64,000 nucleotides of DNA from an uncultured Saprospiraceae bacterium (GTDB lineage Bacteria > Bacteroidota > Bacteroidia > Chitinophagales > Saprospiraceae). Each line of letters begins with the position of its first letter. The stretch's first letter is position 1. The notes below the pieces were generated by a model, which did no database searches, was not told where the DNA came from, and saw only the letters and a program-made list of their open reading frames with translations. The stretch is taken from the NCBI GenBank assembly GCA_937926205.1, contig CALEYL010000011.1, forward strand, positions 1-64,000, given 5' to 3'. Below are positions 14,610 through 23,158 of the stretch, piece by piece. A program made the translations under genes and the position numbers.

Positions 14610-16055
14610 ATGTACGATCAATACGAAACCGTCATTGGACTGGAAGTACACGTGCAACTGGACACGCAGAGCAAAGCCTTTTGCCGGGACGACGCGCGTT
14701 TTGGCAGCGCCCCGAATACGCACATCAGTCCAATTTCTTTAGCGTATCCCGGCACGCTGCCCCGACTCAACCGGCAGCAGGTTGCGCTGGCTGTGCGGCT
14801 CGGCCTGGCTCTGGGCTGTGAGATCAACCGGCGGAATGCGTTTGACCGTAAGAATTATTTCTACCCTGATTTGCCGAAAGGCTATCAAATTACTCAGGAC
14901 CGCCAGCCAATTTGTATTGGCGGCTCATTGGAAATTGAAGTGGCTGGTGAAAAAAAGGCAGTGCGGATTCACCACATCCACATGGAAGAAGATGCCGGCA
15001 AGCTCGTTCACGACACCGACGCGCGTTTCTCGCTGGTGGATCTGAATCGCGCAGGAGTTCCTCTGCTCGAAATTGTAACCGAACCCGACCTGCGTTCACC
15101 GGAGGAAGTGGATGCTTTTATGACGAATATGCGCCAGTTGGTACGCTACCTGGATGTATCAGATGGCAACATGGAGCAAGGGTCCATGCGCTGCGATTGC
15201 AATGTGTCGGTGCGCCGCCTGGGCGCCACCAAACTCGGCGAGCGCTGCGAGATCAAGAACCTCAATTCGATGCGCTATGCACGCCGAGCCATCGAATTTG
15301 AACGGCGCAGGCAGATTGACCTGCTGGAATCGGGAGGCCGCGTTTCTCAACAAACGCTGCAATTTGATCCGGTAAGCGGTGCGACCTCTCCTTTGCGGGA
15401 TAAAGAAGATGCGCACGATTATCGCTATTTCCCCGAACCGGACTTGCTGCCTGTCGAATTGAGCGAAGCATTTTTGGATGCTACCCGCAAAGGCATGCCG
15501 CCTCTGCCCCGGGAGCTGAAAAGCCTGTTCATGAGTGCTACCTACGGGCTTTCCGAATACGATGCCCAATTGTTGACGGAAGACAAAAATACGGCTGTTT
15601 TTTACAGCGCACTTTGCGAACATACCGCCAATAAAAAAGCGGCAGCTAACCTGGTAATCAATAAGTTACTGCCCTGGTGTGCAGAAACCGGTGAAGAAAT
15701 GGCTGCGTTTCCCGTAGCTCCACAAGCCCTGGCGGCTTTCATTCAACTGATAGACGAAGATAAAGTCAGCGCTGCCATCGCCTACCAAAGATTGCTGCCG
15801 GCCCTCATTGCACGACCAGACCAATCGCCCCTCGCCCTTGCAGGCGAATTACAGCTTATTCAAAGCAGCGATGAGACTTTCCTGGAAACCCTCGCTGACG
15901 AAGTACTGGCTGCTTTTCCCGATAAAGTTGCCGATTACCGCAAAGGTAAAAAAGGGCTGATGGGCTTTTTTATGGGCGAAATGATGCGCCGCTCAAAAGG
16001 ACGGGCTGAACCGAAAAAAACAACGGCTTTGCTGGAGCGTAAACTGGCGGAATAA
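14610..16055 (+). CDS. gatB: Asp/Glu-tRNA amidotransferase subunit B
   Basis: This 481-residue protein covers the full GatB. The N-terminal cradle starts ETVIGLEVHVQLDTQSKAFC. The DLPKGYQITQDRQPIC signature follows, then the RAGVPLLEIVTEPDLRSPEE segment and the SMRCDCNVSVR motif. The C-terminal helical YqeY-like domain ends in KGKKGLMGFFMGEMMRRSKGRAEPK. With GatA and GatC it converts Glu-tRNA-Gln to Gln-tRNA-Gln, phosphorylating the mischarged glutamate and transferring ammonia delivered from GatA. gatA and gatC are not in the window, so the complex is encoded at scattered loci. The leader carries a CTGC heptamer array. Confidence 0.96.
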   Translation: MYDQYETVIGLEVHVQLDTQSKAFCRDDARFGSAPNTHISPISLAYPGTLPRLNRQQVALAVRLGLALGCEINRRNAFDRKNYFYPDLPKGYQITQDRQPICIGGSLEIEVAGEKKAVRIHHIHMEEDAGKLVHDTDARFSLVDLNRAGVPLLEIVTEPDLRSPEEVDAFMTNMRQLVRYLDVSDGNMEQGSMRCDCNVSVRRLGATKLGERCEIKNLNSMRYARRAIEFERRRQIDLLESGGRVSQQTLQFDPVSGATSPLRDKEDAHDYRYFPEPDLLPVELSEAFLDATRKGMPPLPRELKSLFMSATYGLSEYDAQLLTEDKNTAVFYSALCEHTANKKAAANLVINKLLPWCAETGEEMAAFPVAPQALAAFIQLIDEDKVSAAIAYQRLLPALIARPDQSPLALAGELQLIQSSDETFLETLADEVLAAFPDKVADYRKGKKGLMGFFMGEMMRRSKGRAEPKKTTALLERKLAE

Positions 16056-16784
16056 GCCGTGTTATCCAGTCTCTATTCAGCAATCAGCTGAATGGAAGTG
16101 ATCACGTTCGCAGTCCTCACGTCATAAAAGCCTTCGACCGGCTTCCCTGGCCAGCGTCTTCTGCCTGCTTTAATACTCCCCTTTCTTTCAGATCCTTACC
16201 GGCAGTTAATAGTCCGGCATCGCCTTCTTTGGCCATGATATTTGTTGAATCGGTCATTTGTCCTGATTCAGCAGCAGATTTGCCATTTTTGACGGTACAC
16301 GCAACACATAGCGTCAGAAAAAAACCGCGATGTAGTGTTTGGATTTCATACTGTTTTGATTGATGCTGTCCGTAATAATACGCTACAAGTATATCGATTT
16401 TTCAGGTAATTGCCTGTCCTGTTTTTGAAAACTTATAGAAAGAACCAATTTGTTTATAATCAACGCATTGGCCTTTGTTTTAACAAATTATTAATGTGCC
16501 GTCACTTCTTTTGTATCCTTATTTTAGTTTGAACGCCCATGCTTTTCTGTAATGAAATTTGTAAAATAACAGTCGGAATAAAATTTTAAAAAAAGCAATG
16601 ATTTTGATCCATTTTTTCAAAGATTTTCGACTTTGAATAAGATGTTGTTTAGGCCTAATTTGGAGTATCAATACAGCCTACCCCCCCCTTTGAAAATGGC
16701 TGATTGCGGGGATACTCCACAATAAGCGCATCAAAGTAAACCAAAGAAAGGCTGGACAACATTCGATCATTGAAACTTTGAAAA
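16056..16784. other. 729-bp region: lipoprotein gene remnant and AT-rich leader
   Basis: 16073-16349 holds a frameshifted small lipoprotein gene on the minus strand. From 16380 on the sequence is AT-rich and non-coding. A 9-bp inverted pair, TGGAGTATC (16661-16669) and GATACTCCA (16711-16719), lies about 70-120 bp upstream of the SQR start and could be an operator for the sulfur operon. No clear TAnnTTTG element with spacing was found. Confidence 0.6.
16073..16349 (-). pseudogene. Small lipoprotein gene broken by two 1-nt homopolymer deletions
   Basis: Reading the minus strand from ATG (16347-16349) gives MKSKHYIAVFF and then a stop. Restoring one T in the T7 run continues with FLTLCVACTVKNGKSAAES, a lipobox with Cys, and on to GKDLKERG. 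Restoring one base in the G4 run gives SIKAGRRRWPGKPVEGF, then YDVRTANVITSIQLIAE and a stop at 16073. The restored product is about 92 residues: a signal peptide with lipoprotein Cys and a short polar mature part. Both lesions sit in homopolymers, so the gene may be truly decayed or the assembly may contain indel errors. Function is unknown. Confidence 0.6.
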
Positions 16785-18020
16785 ATGAAACGCATCATTA
16801 TTCTGGGTTCCGGAACTGCCGGAACCATGATGGCCAATCACCTGCACCATCGTCTGGGCACGGGCGAATGGGAAATAGATGTCATCGACGAGCGGACAGA
16901 ACACTATTATCAGCCCGGCTATCTGTTTCTTCCATTTGATATTTACAGCCCTGAGGATATTGTGAAACCCATCAAGAATTTTCTTCCGAACGGGGTTAAT
17001 TTGATCAATGAATCCATTGACCGGATTGTGCCGAAGGAACAATATGTGCTTATGGCCAATGGCGATCGCCTGGCTTACGATATCCTGATTATCGGAACCG
17101 GCTGCAAAATTGCACCGGAAGAGACAGAAGGCATGCTGGGAGCGGAATGGCAAAAAAGCGTATTCGACTTTTATACTTTTGAAGGCGCGTTGGCTTTGCG
17201 CAATAAACTGCGCGAATGGGAAGGCGGGAAACTGGTGGTCCACATTACAGAAATGCCCATCAAATGCCCGGTTGCTCCGCTGGAATTTGCCTTTCTGGCC
17301 GATTCCTTTTTCAAGCACAAAAACATGCGGGATAAGGTAGAGCTCACTTTTGTAACTCCTTTGAGCGGCGCGTTTACCAAACCTAAAGCGACAGCAGCTC
17401 TGGAACACCTGCTTGAAGAAAAGCACATAAAAATTGAAAGTGATTTCGCCATCGAAAGCGTTGACAACGAGCAAAAAGCAATTGTTGACTACGGTGGACG
17501 AACCATCCCGTTTGATCTGCTGGTGACTGTGCCGACCAATAAAGGAGACGAGTTGATTGCCCGCTCCGGTATGGGGGATGACCTCAACTTTGTTCCCACC
17601 AACAAAGCAACGCTTCAATCCAAAGGCTGGCCCAATATTTTCGTGCTGGGCGATGCCACGGATATTGCGGCTTCCAAAGCAGGTTCAGTTGCCCACTTTG
17701 AAGCAGAGATTCTGACCGATAACATCCTCCATTTCATCGCAGGAGAGCCATTAAAGGAAGAGTTCGACGGTCATGCCAACTGTTTCATTGAAACGGGGAA
17801 CGGGAAAGCGCTGCTGATAGATTTCAACTATACCCACGAACCGGTAGAAGGAACCTTCCCGTTTCCCGGTATCGGGCCTTTGCGCTTGCTGAAAGAAAGC
17901 CGCATCAACCACATGGGTAAACTGGCTTTTCGTTGGATTTACTGGAATATGTTGCTGAAAGGAACGCACATTCCTTTCGTATCGTCAGCCATGCAAGAGG
18001 CTGGTAAAACATTTGATTAA
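16785..18020 (+). CDS. Sulfide:quinone oxidoreductase-like flavoprotein
   Basis: The 411-residue FAD protein starts with the dinucleotide-binding loop GSGTAGTMMANHL (residues 8-20). A second conserved segment (YDILIIGTGCKIAPEE) and the GDATDIAASKAGSVAHFEAE motif that binds the flavin pyrophosphate follow. Cys107, Cys161 (KCPVAPLE, the classical SQR redox site) and possibly Cys333 fit a sulfide:quinone reductase. Such enzymes oxidise sulfide to polysulfide at the membrane and pass electrons to quinone. The C-terminal helices (LAFRWIYWNMLLKGTHIP) would be the membrane anchor. It is followed at 17 bp by a TusE/DsrC-like and then a DsrE2-like gene, which strongly supports a sulfur role. The family also includes flavocytochrome c-type sulfide dehydrogenases. 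Confidence 0.85.
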   Translation: MKRIIILGSGTAGTMMANHLHHRLGTGEWEIDVIDERTEHYYQPGYLFLPFDIYSPEDIVKPIKNFLPNGVNLINESIDRIVPKEQYVLMANGDRLAYDILIIGTGCKIAPEETEGMLGAEWQKSVFDFYTFEGALALRNKLREWEGGKLVVHITEMPIKCPVAPLEFAFLADSFFKHKNMRDKVELTFVTPLSGAFTKPKATAALEHLLEEKHIKIESDFAIESVDNEQKAIVDYGGRTIPFDLLVTVPTNKGDELIARSGMGDDLNFVPTNKATLQSKGWPNIFVLGDATDIAASKAGSVAHFEAEILTDNILHFIAGEPLKEEFDGHANCFIETGNGKALLIDFNYTHEPVEGTFPFPGIGPLRLLKESRINHMGKLAFRWIYWNMLLKGTHIPFVSSAMQEAGKTFD

Positions 18021-18037
18021 CCATAAATGAATGCATA

Positions 18038-18346
18038 ATGGAAAAAGTAATTGCAGGGTCAACCGTTCAGGTAAACGAAGAAGGTTACCTCACTGATTTT
18101 TCTCAATGGAACCAGGCTGTCGGAACCGAATTGGCAGAAGAAGCCGGTATTAATTTGACGCAGCGGCACTGGGAAGTCCTTGCCTATCTGCAAAATGAAT
18201 ACAAAAACGATGTGCCGCTCAGCATCCGCAAAATCGGGAAAAGCAATGTGGTGGACATCAAGGAATTCTATCAGCTGTTCCCAACGGCGCCGCTGAAGAC
18301 GGCTTCTAAGATTGCCGGAATTCCAAAGCCTGTCAGTTGTATTTAA
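18038..18346 (+). CDS. TusE/DsrC-family sulfur carrier
   Basis: The 102-residue protein has the DsrC/TusE layout. An N-terminal strand region (VQVNEEGYLTDFSQWNQAVG) is followed by a helical part (LTQRHWEVLAYLQNEYK) and a C-terminal arm, KIAGIPKPVSCI, with the penultimate Cys101. The second, upstream Cys of true DsrC (within KGACKIAG) is replaced by Ser (KTASKIAG), so it resembles TusE and the single-Cys carriers that accept persulfide. It stands between the SQR-like and DsrE2-like genes and would shuttle sulfane sulfur from sulfide oxidation. Spacing is 17 bp to the upstream and 19 bp to the downstream gene, so this is one operon. Confidence 0.88.
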   Translation: MEKVIAGSTVQVNEEGYLTDFSQWNQAVGTELAEEAGINLTQRHWEVLAYLQNEYKNDVPLSIRKIGKSNVVDIKEFYQLFPTAPLKTASKIAGIPKPVSCI

Positions 18347-18365
18347 CCAACATAAAACTACCATC

Positions 18366-18848
18366 ATGAACGATCAAAATGGCGATATAAAAAAAATGAT
18401 GATCATTCTCTCCAAAGCGACACTTGAAAATGTGTACGCAGCCTTCGTGCTCGCCAACGGGGCCAGAATGGAAGGGATTGAAGCCGAAGTCTTTTTTACC
18501 TTTTTCGGACTGGAAGCCATTCACAAAACAAAGCTGGAGCATTTGCACATTGCCACCGTGGGCAACCCGGCCATGCACATGCCCACCATGCTTGGCGGAC
18601 TACCGGGGGTGGAAGCCCTGGCAACTCACATGATGAAAAAGGAGATGGAACGTATTGACATGCCTGATGTACATGAATTTCTCGACATCCTGAAAGCTTC
18701 CGGGGTCAAACTCTGGGCCTGCAAATTGGCCATGGACATGTTCCACTACAAAAAAGAGGACCTGTACGAAGATGTGGATGGTGTGATTACCGTAGGCGAT
18801 TTTTACAAGCAGGGGTCGGGTGTGGGGACACACATGTTGTTTGTTTAA
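18366..18848 (+). CDS. DsrE2-like sulfurtransferase
   Basis: From ATG 18366 the protein has 160 residues. An in-frame extension to 18312 would overlap tusE and has no support. It is a DsrE/F-fold protein of the DsrE2 type: MMIILSKATLENVYAAFVLANGARMEG, then EVFFTFFGLEAI, GNPAMHMP and a Cys in the late helix context WACKLAMDMF. Family members hold persulfide on Cys and exchange it with TusA/TusE-like carriers. Third gene of the sulfur operon. A small stem (TCGCCC 18931-18936, GGGCGA 18957-18962) about 80 bp downstream could end the transcript. Confidence 0.85.
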   Translation: MNDQNGDIKKMMIILSKATLENVYAAFVLANGARMEGIEAEVFFTFFGLEAIHKTKLEHLHIATVGNPAMHMPTMLGGLPGVEALATHMMKKEMERIDMPDVHEFLDILKASGVKLWACKLAMDMFHYKKEDLYEDVDGVITVGDFYKQGSGVGTHMLFV

Positions 18849-18930
18849 AAGCGTCGTCAGCAACTGACCGCAGTCAGGTATCTCTACTGAATACCCTACT
18901 TTGTTTTAGTGATTAGAGTGTAAAAGTGTC

Positions 18931-18962
18931 TCGCCCTGTCTGGTTACTGCCGGATGGGGCGA
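18931..18962 (+). terminator. Possible terminator stem of the sulfur operon
   Basis: The arms TCGCCC and GGGCGA enclose an inner CTGG/CCGG pair. The stem is 82 bp after the dsrE2 stop and is followed by AAAAC without a U-tract, so intrinsic termination is uncertain. Confidence 0.3.
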
Positions 18963-18973
18963 AAACATTAGGG

Positions 18974-19450
18974 CTAAAGTGCTCTGTTCAAATACCCCCT
19001 CAGTTCCTCCCCGTTCAACATTTTCAAATCCGGCGCCACAAACCTAGACCGGTAGAACGGGCTCATCAACTTTTCTGAGTCGTAGAAATACAGTGGCAGC
19101 TTTTTATCCGCCAAAGGGGATTGTAAAAATCCGTTACACAGCTCCAGCAGAGAATATTCCGGAAATTCGGAGAGGTAAAAATGCAGCACTTCCATCCAGA
19201 AAATGGTCATCGTTTCGTGGTAACCGCCGCTTCCTGTATTTTCCCCGCCAACAGAAAGGTTGTATGCAATGATGCCCGATTTCATCCTGCAGGTGGCTTC
19301 GTATAGCTCATATTGTTTCAGAAAACAAAGCCCCGTGGTCAGGTGGGCCGCGTGGGTCCATGCTTCTTTTTCCAGAGTAAGGGCCTGGAAACGCTCGAAT
19401 AAGTGGTTGATTTCTGCTTCAGTTTTGTATAAAAGGGCAGAACTGTCCAT
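18974..19450 (-). CDS. Conserved hypothetical protein, helical
   Basis: From ATG 19450 the product has 158 residues. The open frame extends to 19624 but would cross the promoter of the divergent PH-domain gene. It reads as a compact helical protein (YKTEAEINHLFERFQALTLEKEAWTHAAHLTTGLCFL) with many His and Tyr and a C-terminal KLMSPFYRSRFVAPDLKML. I do not recognise a catalytic family, but the intact frame, its composition and its separate position support a real gene. It has no signal peptide or TM segment. Confidence 0.6.
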   Translation of the reverse strand: MDSSALLYKTEAEINHLFERFQALTLEKEAWTHAAHLTTGLCFLKQYELYEATCRMKSGIIAYNLSVGGENTGSGGYHETMTIFWMEVLHFYLSEFPEYSLLELCNGFLQSPLADKKLPLYFYDSEKLMSPFYRSRFVAPDLKMLNGEELRGYLNRAL

Positions 19451-19580
19451 AGTTGTGAAGGTATTGCATACGCTGATAAAGGCCCGAAAGGGCTTCTGTG
19501 CAGCAAAATATTGCCATATTTGCAATGGTGCAAAAACAGCGCCAAAGATAAGTGAGGGTTTCTCAAATTCGTCTCGTCGC

Positions 19581-20099
19581 ATGTTGTTTAATAACCCACA
19601 AATTCCTGTTGCCGAACTGCCCACTTTGGCAGAGGTTCATTTTCAGGCATTGCCACGGCAAGCGCTCCGGCTACGCCTCATTGGCTGGGCCATTGTTCAG
19701 GGCTTTTTACTTCTGACCGGAATAAGCATACTGCTTGTTAGCGGACTGCTGAAACAAAGCTGGTGGTGGTGGGGGTATTTCCCTTTCTGGGGACTTCAGG
19801 CGCTTTACTTCTATTGGTTGACGCATAAACAATACCATCGCGAAGCTTATGCCATTCGGGAAAAAGACATCATCCACATCCGGGGCTATTGGCGACGTTC
19901 TCAATTGTCCGTTCCTTATTCCCGGGTTCAGCATGTTGTCATTAAACAAGGCCCTGTAGGCCGGTACCTTGGACTTGGATCCATCAAGATATACACTGCC
20001 GGGACGATGGGCGGGCACATGAGTATTTCGGATATCGAATTTGGCGATGCGGAGCGCATGAAGCAGTTTATTGCTCAAAAAGTCGGAGCAGATGACTGA
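19581..20099 (+). CDS. Bacterial PH-domain membrane protein, YdbS-like
   Basis: From ATG 19581 the protein has 172 residues; the longer open frame overlaps the divergent gene. Two TM segments (GWAIVQGFLLLTGISILLV and WWWGYFPFWGLQALYFYWL) are followed by a bPH2 (DUF304) domain: AYAIREKDIIHIRGYWRRSQLSVPYSRVQHVVIKQGPVGRYLGLG. This is the YdbS layout, a short protein paired with a longer multi-PH protein. The next gene overlaps by 8 bp and is that partner. The pair is thought to act at the membrane in Bacillus and relatives; its exact function here is unknown. Confidence 0.85.
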   Translation: MLFNNPQIPVAELPTLAEVHFQALPRQALRLRLIGWAIVQGFLLLTGISILLVSGLLKQSWWWWGYFPFWGLQALYFYWLTHKQYHREAYAIREKDIIHIRGYWRRSQLSVPYSRVQHVVIKQGPVGRYLGLGSIKIYTAGTMGGHMSISDIEFGDAERMKQFIAQKVGADD

Positions 20100-21663
20100 A
20101 TCCAACAGCAAGCCGCCATTCTATTTTGAACCCAGCCGTCAATCTCTTATTGCTGTTCTGCTGATATTAATCAAACTTATTCGAATCCTGATCAGTCAGT
20201 TATGGCCAATCCTTCTGATTTTTCTGTTTCGTCAAAAGCCGGGCCAAAACCGATGGTTGGTATGGATAATACTGGTTCTTGGCGCGTTCTCGCTTGCCCG
20301 GTCCCTGTTGATTTATTTTCGTACCCGTTTTTATGTGAAGGACGATGAATTTGTTCTTGAAAAGGGCGGACTGGTGCGGAGCCGCCTGAGTATTCCATTG
20401 GATAACATTCAAACCATCACCTTTAGCCAGAGCTTTTTGCACCGTGTTTTTGGCGTCGTAGCCATAGAAATCGATACCAGCGGCGCCAAAGGATCTGAAG
20501 TCAGCATCAATGCTTTGAACAGGCAAAAAGCGAGCGAATTGCGAGAATTCCTGCTCGCCTGGAAAAAGGATAACCAGGCCCTGCCTGCCGAGGGAAGCCT
20601 GCCGCCCGCTGAAAGTGCACCGGAAAAGACCTTGCTGAAACTGGGAATCGGAGATCTCATCCGCATTGGGCTAACCCAGAACCACCTGCGTTCAACGGGC
20701 ATTCTCATTGGCTTGGTTATGGGGTTTGCAGACGACATAGAGCCCATAATCGGTCAATCTGTCTACGATTATCTGAATGACAAGCTGAACCTTTCACTCG
20801 ATTTTTTCTGGACTTTTGCTCTTTGGATCACTGTATTTGTATTGATCATTTCGGTTTTCGCAACCTTGATACTTACGGTGGTGCGCTTTTTCGGGCTACG
20901 CTTTGTGCAAACAGGTGAAGGCTTCCGCCTGGAAGCAGGTTTGTTTACACGGCAGGAACAGGCGACCTACTTACCTAAAATACAGTTCCTGAACTGGAGT
21001 GCGAATCCACTTCAGCACTTGCTTGGAATTTATGATTTGCGGGTTTATCAGGCTGCCGGCCATGAGCTGAATGCTAAACAAATCATACAGGTTCCAGGCT
21101 GTTATCCGGCACAGATAGATGCGGTTCGCGAAGCTTATACCCCGGGGTCAGGCGGATTCTTATGGAAATGGCTGCGGCCACACCGGTATTATTTATACCG
21201 GCGACTGGTCTTTATAGGTTTACTGCCGTTGATTGGACTGGCCACCAAAACGGCTGTTGATTTTAGCTGGTACTGGCTGGTGCTTACGCTGCTTTGGAGT
21301 CCTCTGACTTTCTGGTGGCAACTTAACGTATTCCACCGCAAGCAGTACGGTCTGAGTGAAGAAGGCTTGTGGGCACAAGCCGGGTTTTTTACTTTTTCGA
21401 ATACGTTTTTGTTGTGGCAAAAGGTGCAGTCTGTTGATGTACAGCAATCTATAATCGAAAGCCGTTACGGGCTGGCAGATGTGATTGTCCACACAGCATC
21501 CGGTAAAATCAGCATTTCCAGCATCCCCCTGGATGCAGGCAAGGCATTGAGGGACTATATTATGGCAAGGCTGGAAGGGTATCTCAAATCACCATTGTCA
21601 CAATCAAATGCGGCAAACTCACCGTTTCTGCCGCCTGCCCTCCAAAACACAGGCGATAGCTGA
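20092..21663 (+). CDS. Multi-PH-domain membrane protein, YdbT-like
   Basis: From ATG 20092 (overlapping the upstream stop by 8 bp, a sign of translational coupling) the protein has 523 residues. It contains three bPH2 modules, each after a TM pair: one near residues 75-150 (FYVKDDEFVLEKGGLVRSRLSIPLDNIQTI), one near 275-350 (EAGLFTRQEQATYLPKIQFL) and one near 415-490 (EEGLWAQAGFFTFSNTFLLWQKVQSVDV). This is the YdbT architecture. With the YdbS-like protein it would form a membrane complex with several cytoplasmic PH-fold domains. Ligand and process are unknown. Confidence 0.85.
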   Translation: MTESNSKPPFYFEPSRQSLIAVLLILIKLIRILISQLWPILLIFLFRQKPGQNRWLVWIILVLGAFSLARSLLIYFRTRFYVKDDEFVLEKGGLVRSRLSIPLDNIQTITFSQSFLHRVFGVVAIEIDTSGAKGSEVSINALNRQKASELREFLLAWKKDNQALPAEGSLPPAESAPEKTLLKLGIGDLIRIGLTQNHLRSTGILIGLVMGFADDIEPIIGQSVYDYLNDKLNLSLDFFWTFALWITVFVLIISVFATLILTVVRFFGLRFVQTGEGFRLEAGLFTRQEQATYLPKIQFLNWSANPLQHLLGIYDLRVYQAAGHELNAKQIIQVPGCYPAQIDAVREAYTPGSGGFLWKWLRPHRYYLYRRLVFIGLLPLIGLATKTAVDFSWYWLVLTLLWSPLTFWWQLNVFHRKQYGLSEEGLWAQAGFFTFSNTFLLWQKVQSVDVQQSIIESRYGLADVIVHTASGKISISSIPLDAGKALRDYIMARLEGYLKSPLSQSNAANSPFLPPALQNTGDS

Positions 21664-21788
21664 TTTTTTCCCGGGTTGGGTTCATCACTACAACTGCAAT
21701 TTTCCCATCTGGATTCAGAAATGCTGTGGTCAGGCTTGTACCAGCAAATGAAATTACACTTGCAAAAGCATATTGTATGTCCACTTTT

Positions 21789-22913
21789 TCAAACCTTCAA
21801 AAACACCTTTTTCTTATACATGAAATACAGAAACAGCCATTTCAGCGCCATGATGCCCAAAATGATAATGGCAACCCCATATGGCGTGCCCACCAGTTGC
21901 GACAACCAGCCGAAGAAAGCTTTTGAGCTGAATTCCCAGTCAATAAACACCACCGACATATAGATCAAAATGGAATTCAGTCCGATGATGCGGAAAAAGA
22001 AAGCCCACTTTTGATGCCCCAAAACGTCAATAACATAGTAAAAAACAGACAATAGGATTAAGCTGATACCGCCTGTCTGGAGCATGAAAGAGCTGGTCCA
22101 CAGGTTTTTATTGATGGGGAACACGAGATTCCATAACTGTGCGAGCAGGATGAGTATGATCCCTGTAACGAAAAGAGCAGCCGCTTTTTTACGCGGTTCC
22201 AGCGTATGGTTTTTAATAAATCCACCCGTCAGGATGCCCAGTAGGCCGGTGCTGATGGCAGGAATGGTGGAGAAAAAACCTTCCGGGTCGTGGATGTCCA
22301 GATACAGATGTCCGGGCAACAGCAGCCGGTCCATATAAGAAGCAAAATTGCCTTCCATCGTAAGGTCCCCGGCTTCGAACCCCGGCGCCGCATTGAATAA
22401 TAAGATCAGCCAATAGCCAATCAGCAATCCGCCGAACCACGCGATTTGTGACTTTTTCCCTGCGTACAAATAAATGATGTTGGCAAACATCCAGGCAAGT
22501 CCGATTCGGCCCAGCACACTCGCAAAACGGATCTTTTCCAGCGGCATTAAATTGAGGCCATTGTTGTAGATAACCCCAAGCAGCACCAGGAGCAAGCCCC
22601 GCTTAATGATGCGAAGCAGCAGCTTCTGCTTTGGGGTTCCTTTCTCCAGTTCCCGCCCTGTTGAATAAGGCGTTGCCACTCCGGCAATGAACAGAAACAA
22701 GGGGAAAATGACATCATAGGCCGAGAACCCATGCCATGCCGGGTGGTTGAGCTGGGTCGCCATAAATTGGACAAAAGAATTGTCTGACACTTTCGCAAGG
22801 TCGTAAAACAATTCATCGGCGCCAATAATCCAGAACATATCGAAGCCCCTAAGGGCATCAAGAGAGGCTAATCTTGTTGAAATTGCAGGATTGGCGATGG
22901 ATGTAGTTGCCAT
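21789..22913 (-). CDS. DUF5009-type membrane acyltransferase-like protein
   Basis: From ATG 22913 the protein has 374 residues. The opening RLASLDALRGFDMFWIIGADELF is characteristic of the DUF5009/NagX family, related to heparan-alpha-glucosaminide N-acetyltransferase and YeiB-like proteins. About ten TM segments follow (for example IFPLFLFIAGVATPYS and VLGRIGLAWMFANIIYLYAG). Such proteins transfer acyl groups across the inner membrane to sugars in the better-known cases; here the substrate is not evident. The family often lies near glycan-use genes in Bacteroidota, but here it sits alone. Confidence 0.82.
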   Translation of the reverse strand: MATTSIANPAISTRLASLDALRGFDMFWIIGADELFYDLAKVSDNSFVQFMATQLNHPAWHGFSAYDVIFPLFLFIAGVATPYSTGRELEKGTPKQKLLLRIIKRGLLLVLLGVIYNNGLNLMPLEKIRFASVLGRIGLAWMFANIIYLYAGKKSQIAWFGGLLIGYWLILLFNAAPGFEAGDLTMEGNFASYMDRLLLPGHLYLDIHDPEGFFSTIPAISTGLLGILTGGFIKNHTLEPRKKAAALFVTGIILILLAQLWNLVFPINKNLWTSSFMLQTGGISLILLSVFYYVIDVLGHQKWAFFFRIIGLNSILIYMSVVFIDWEFSSKAFFGWLSQLVGTPYGVAIIILGIMALKWLFLYFMYKKKVFLKV

Positions 22914-23158
22914 GGTGTGGTGTTTTGACCGTTCCTTGTTTGGAAAATGTTGGTTTTGAATGCTTCGGCAAAATAATCCAAATTTGTCAATTCCAATTGT
23001 CAAATACGGGCATTAAACGGAATTTGGGTTTGATGCAAATTTTTGGCTCCCGACCATCACCGCAGATACCTGCCAGGCGAAAAAAAATTACAAATCCTTA
23101 TAATATTTATTATCAAATGACGTCTTAGCTGATATTCCTTCATTAAACATTAAACCAA

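Noticed and set aside
18312..18365. Longer start for the DsrE2-like gene
   Set aside because: It would overlap tusE in another frame, and the extra residues have no family support; ATG 18366 has normal 19-bp spacing.
19260..19580. N-terminal extension of the YdbS-like protein
   Set aside because: The added 107 residues are antisense to the gene at 18974-19450 and do not resemble the PH-protein family.
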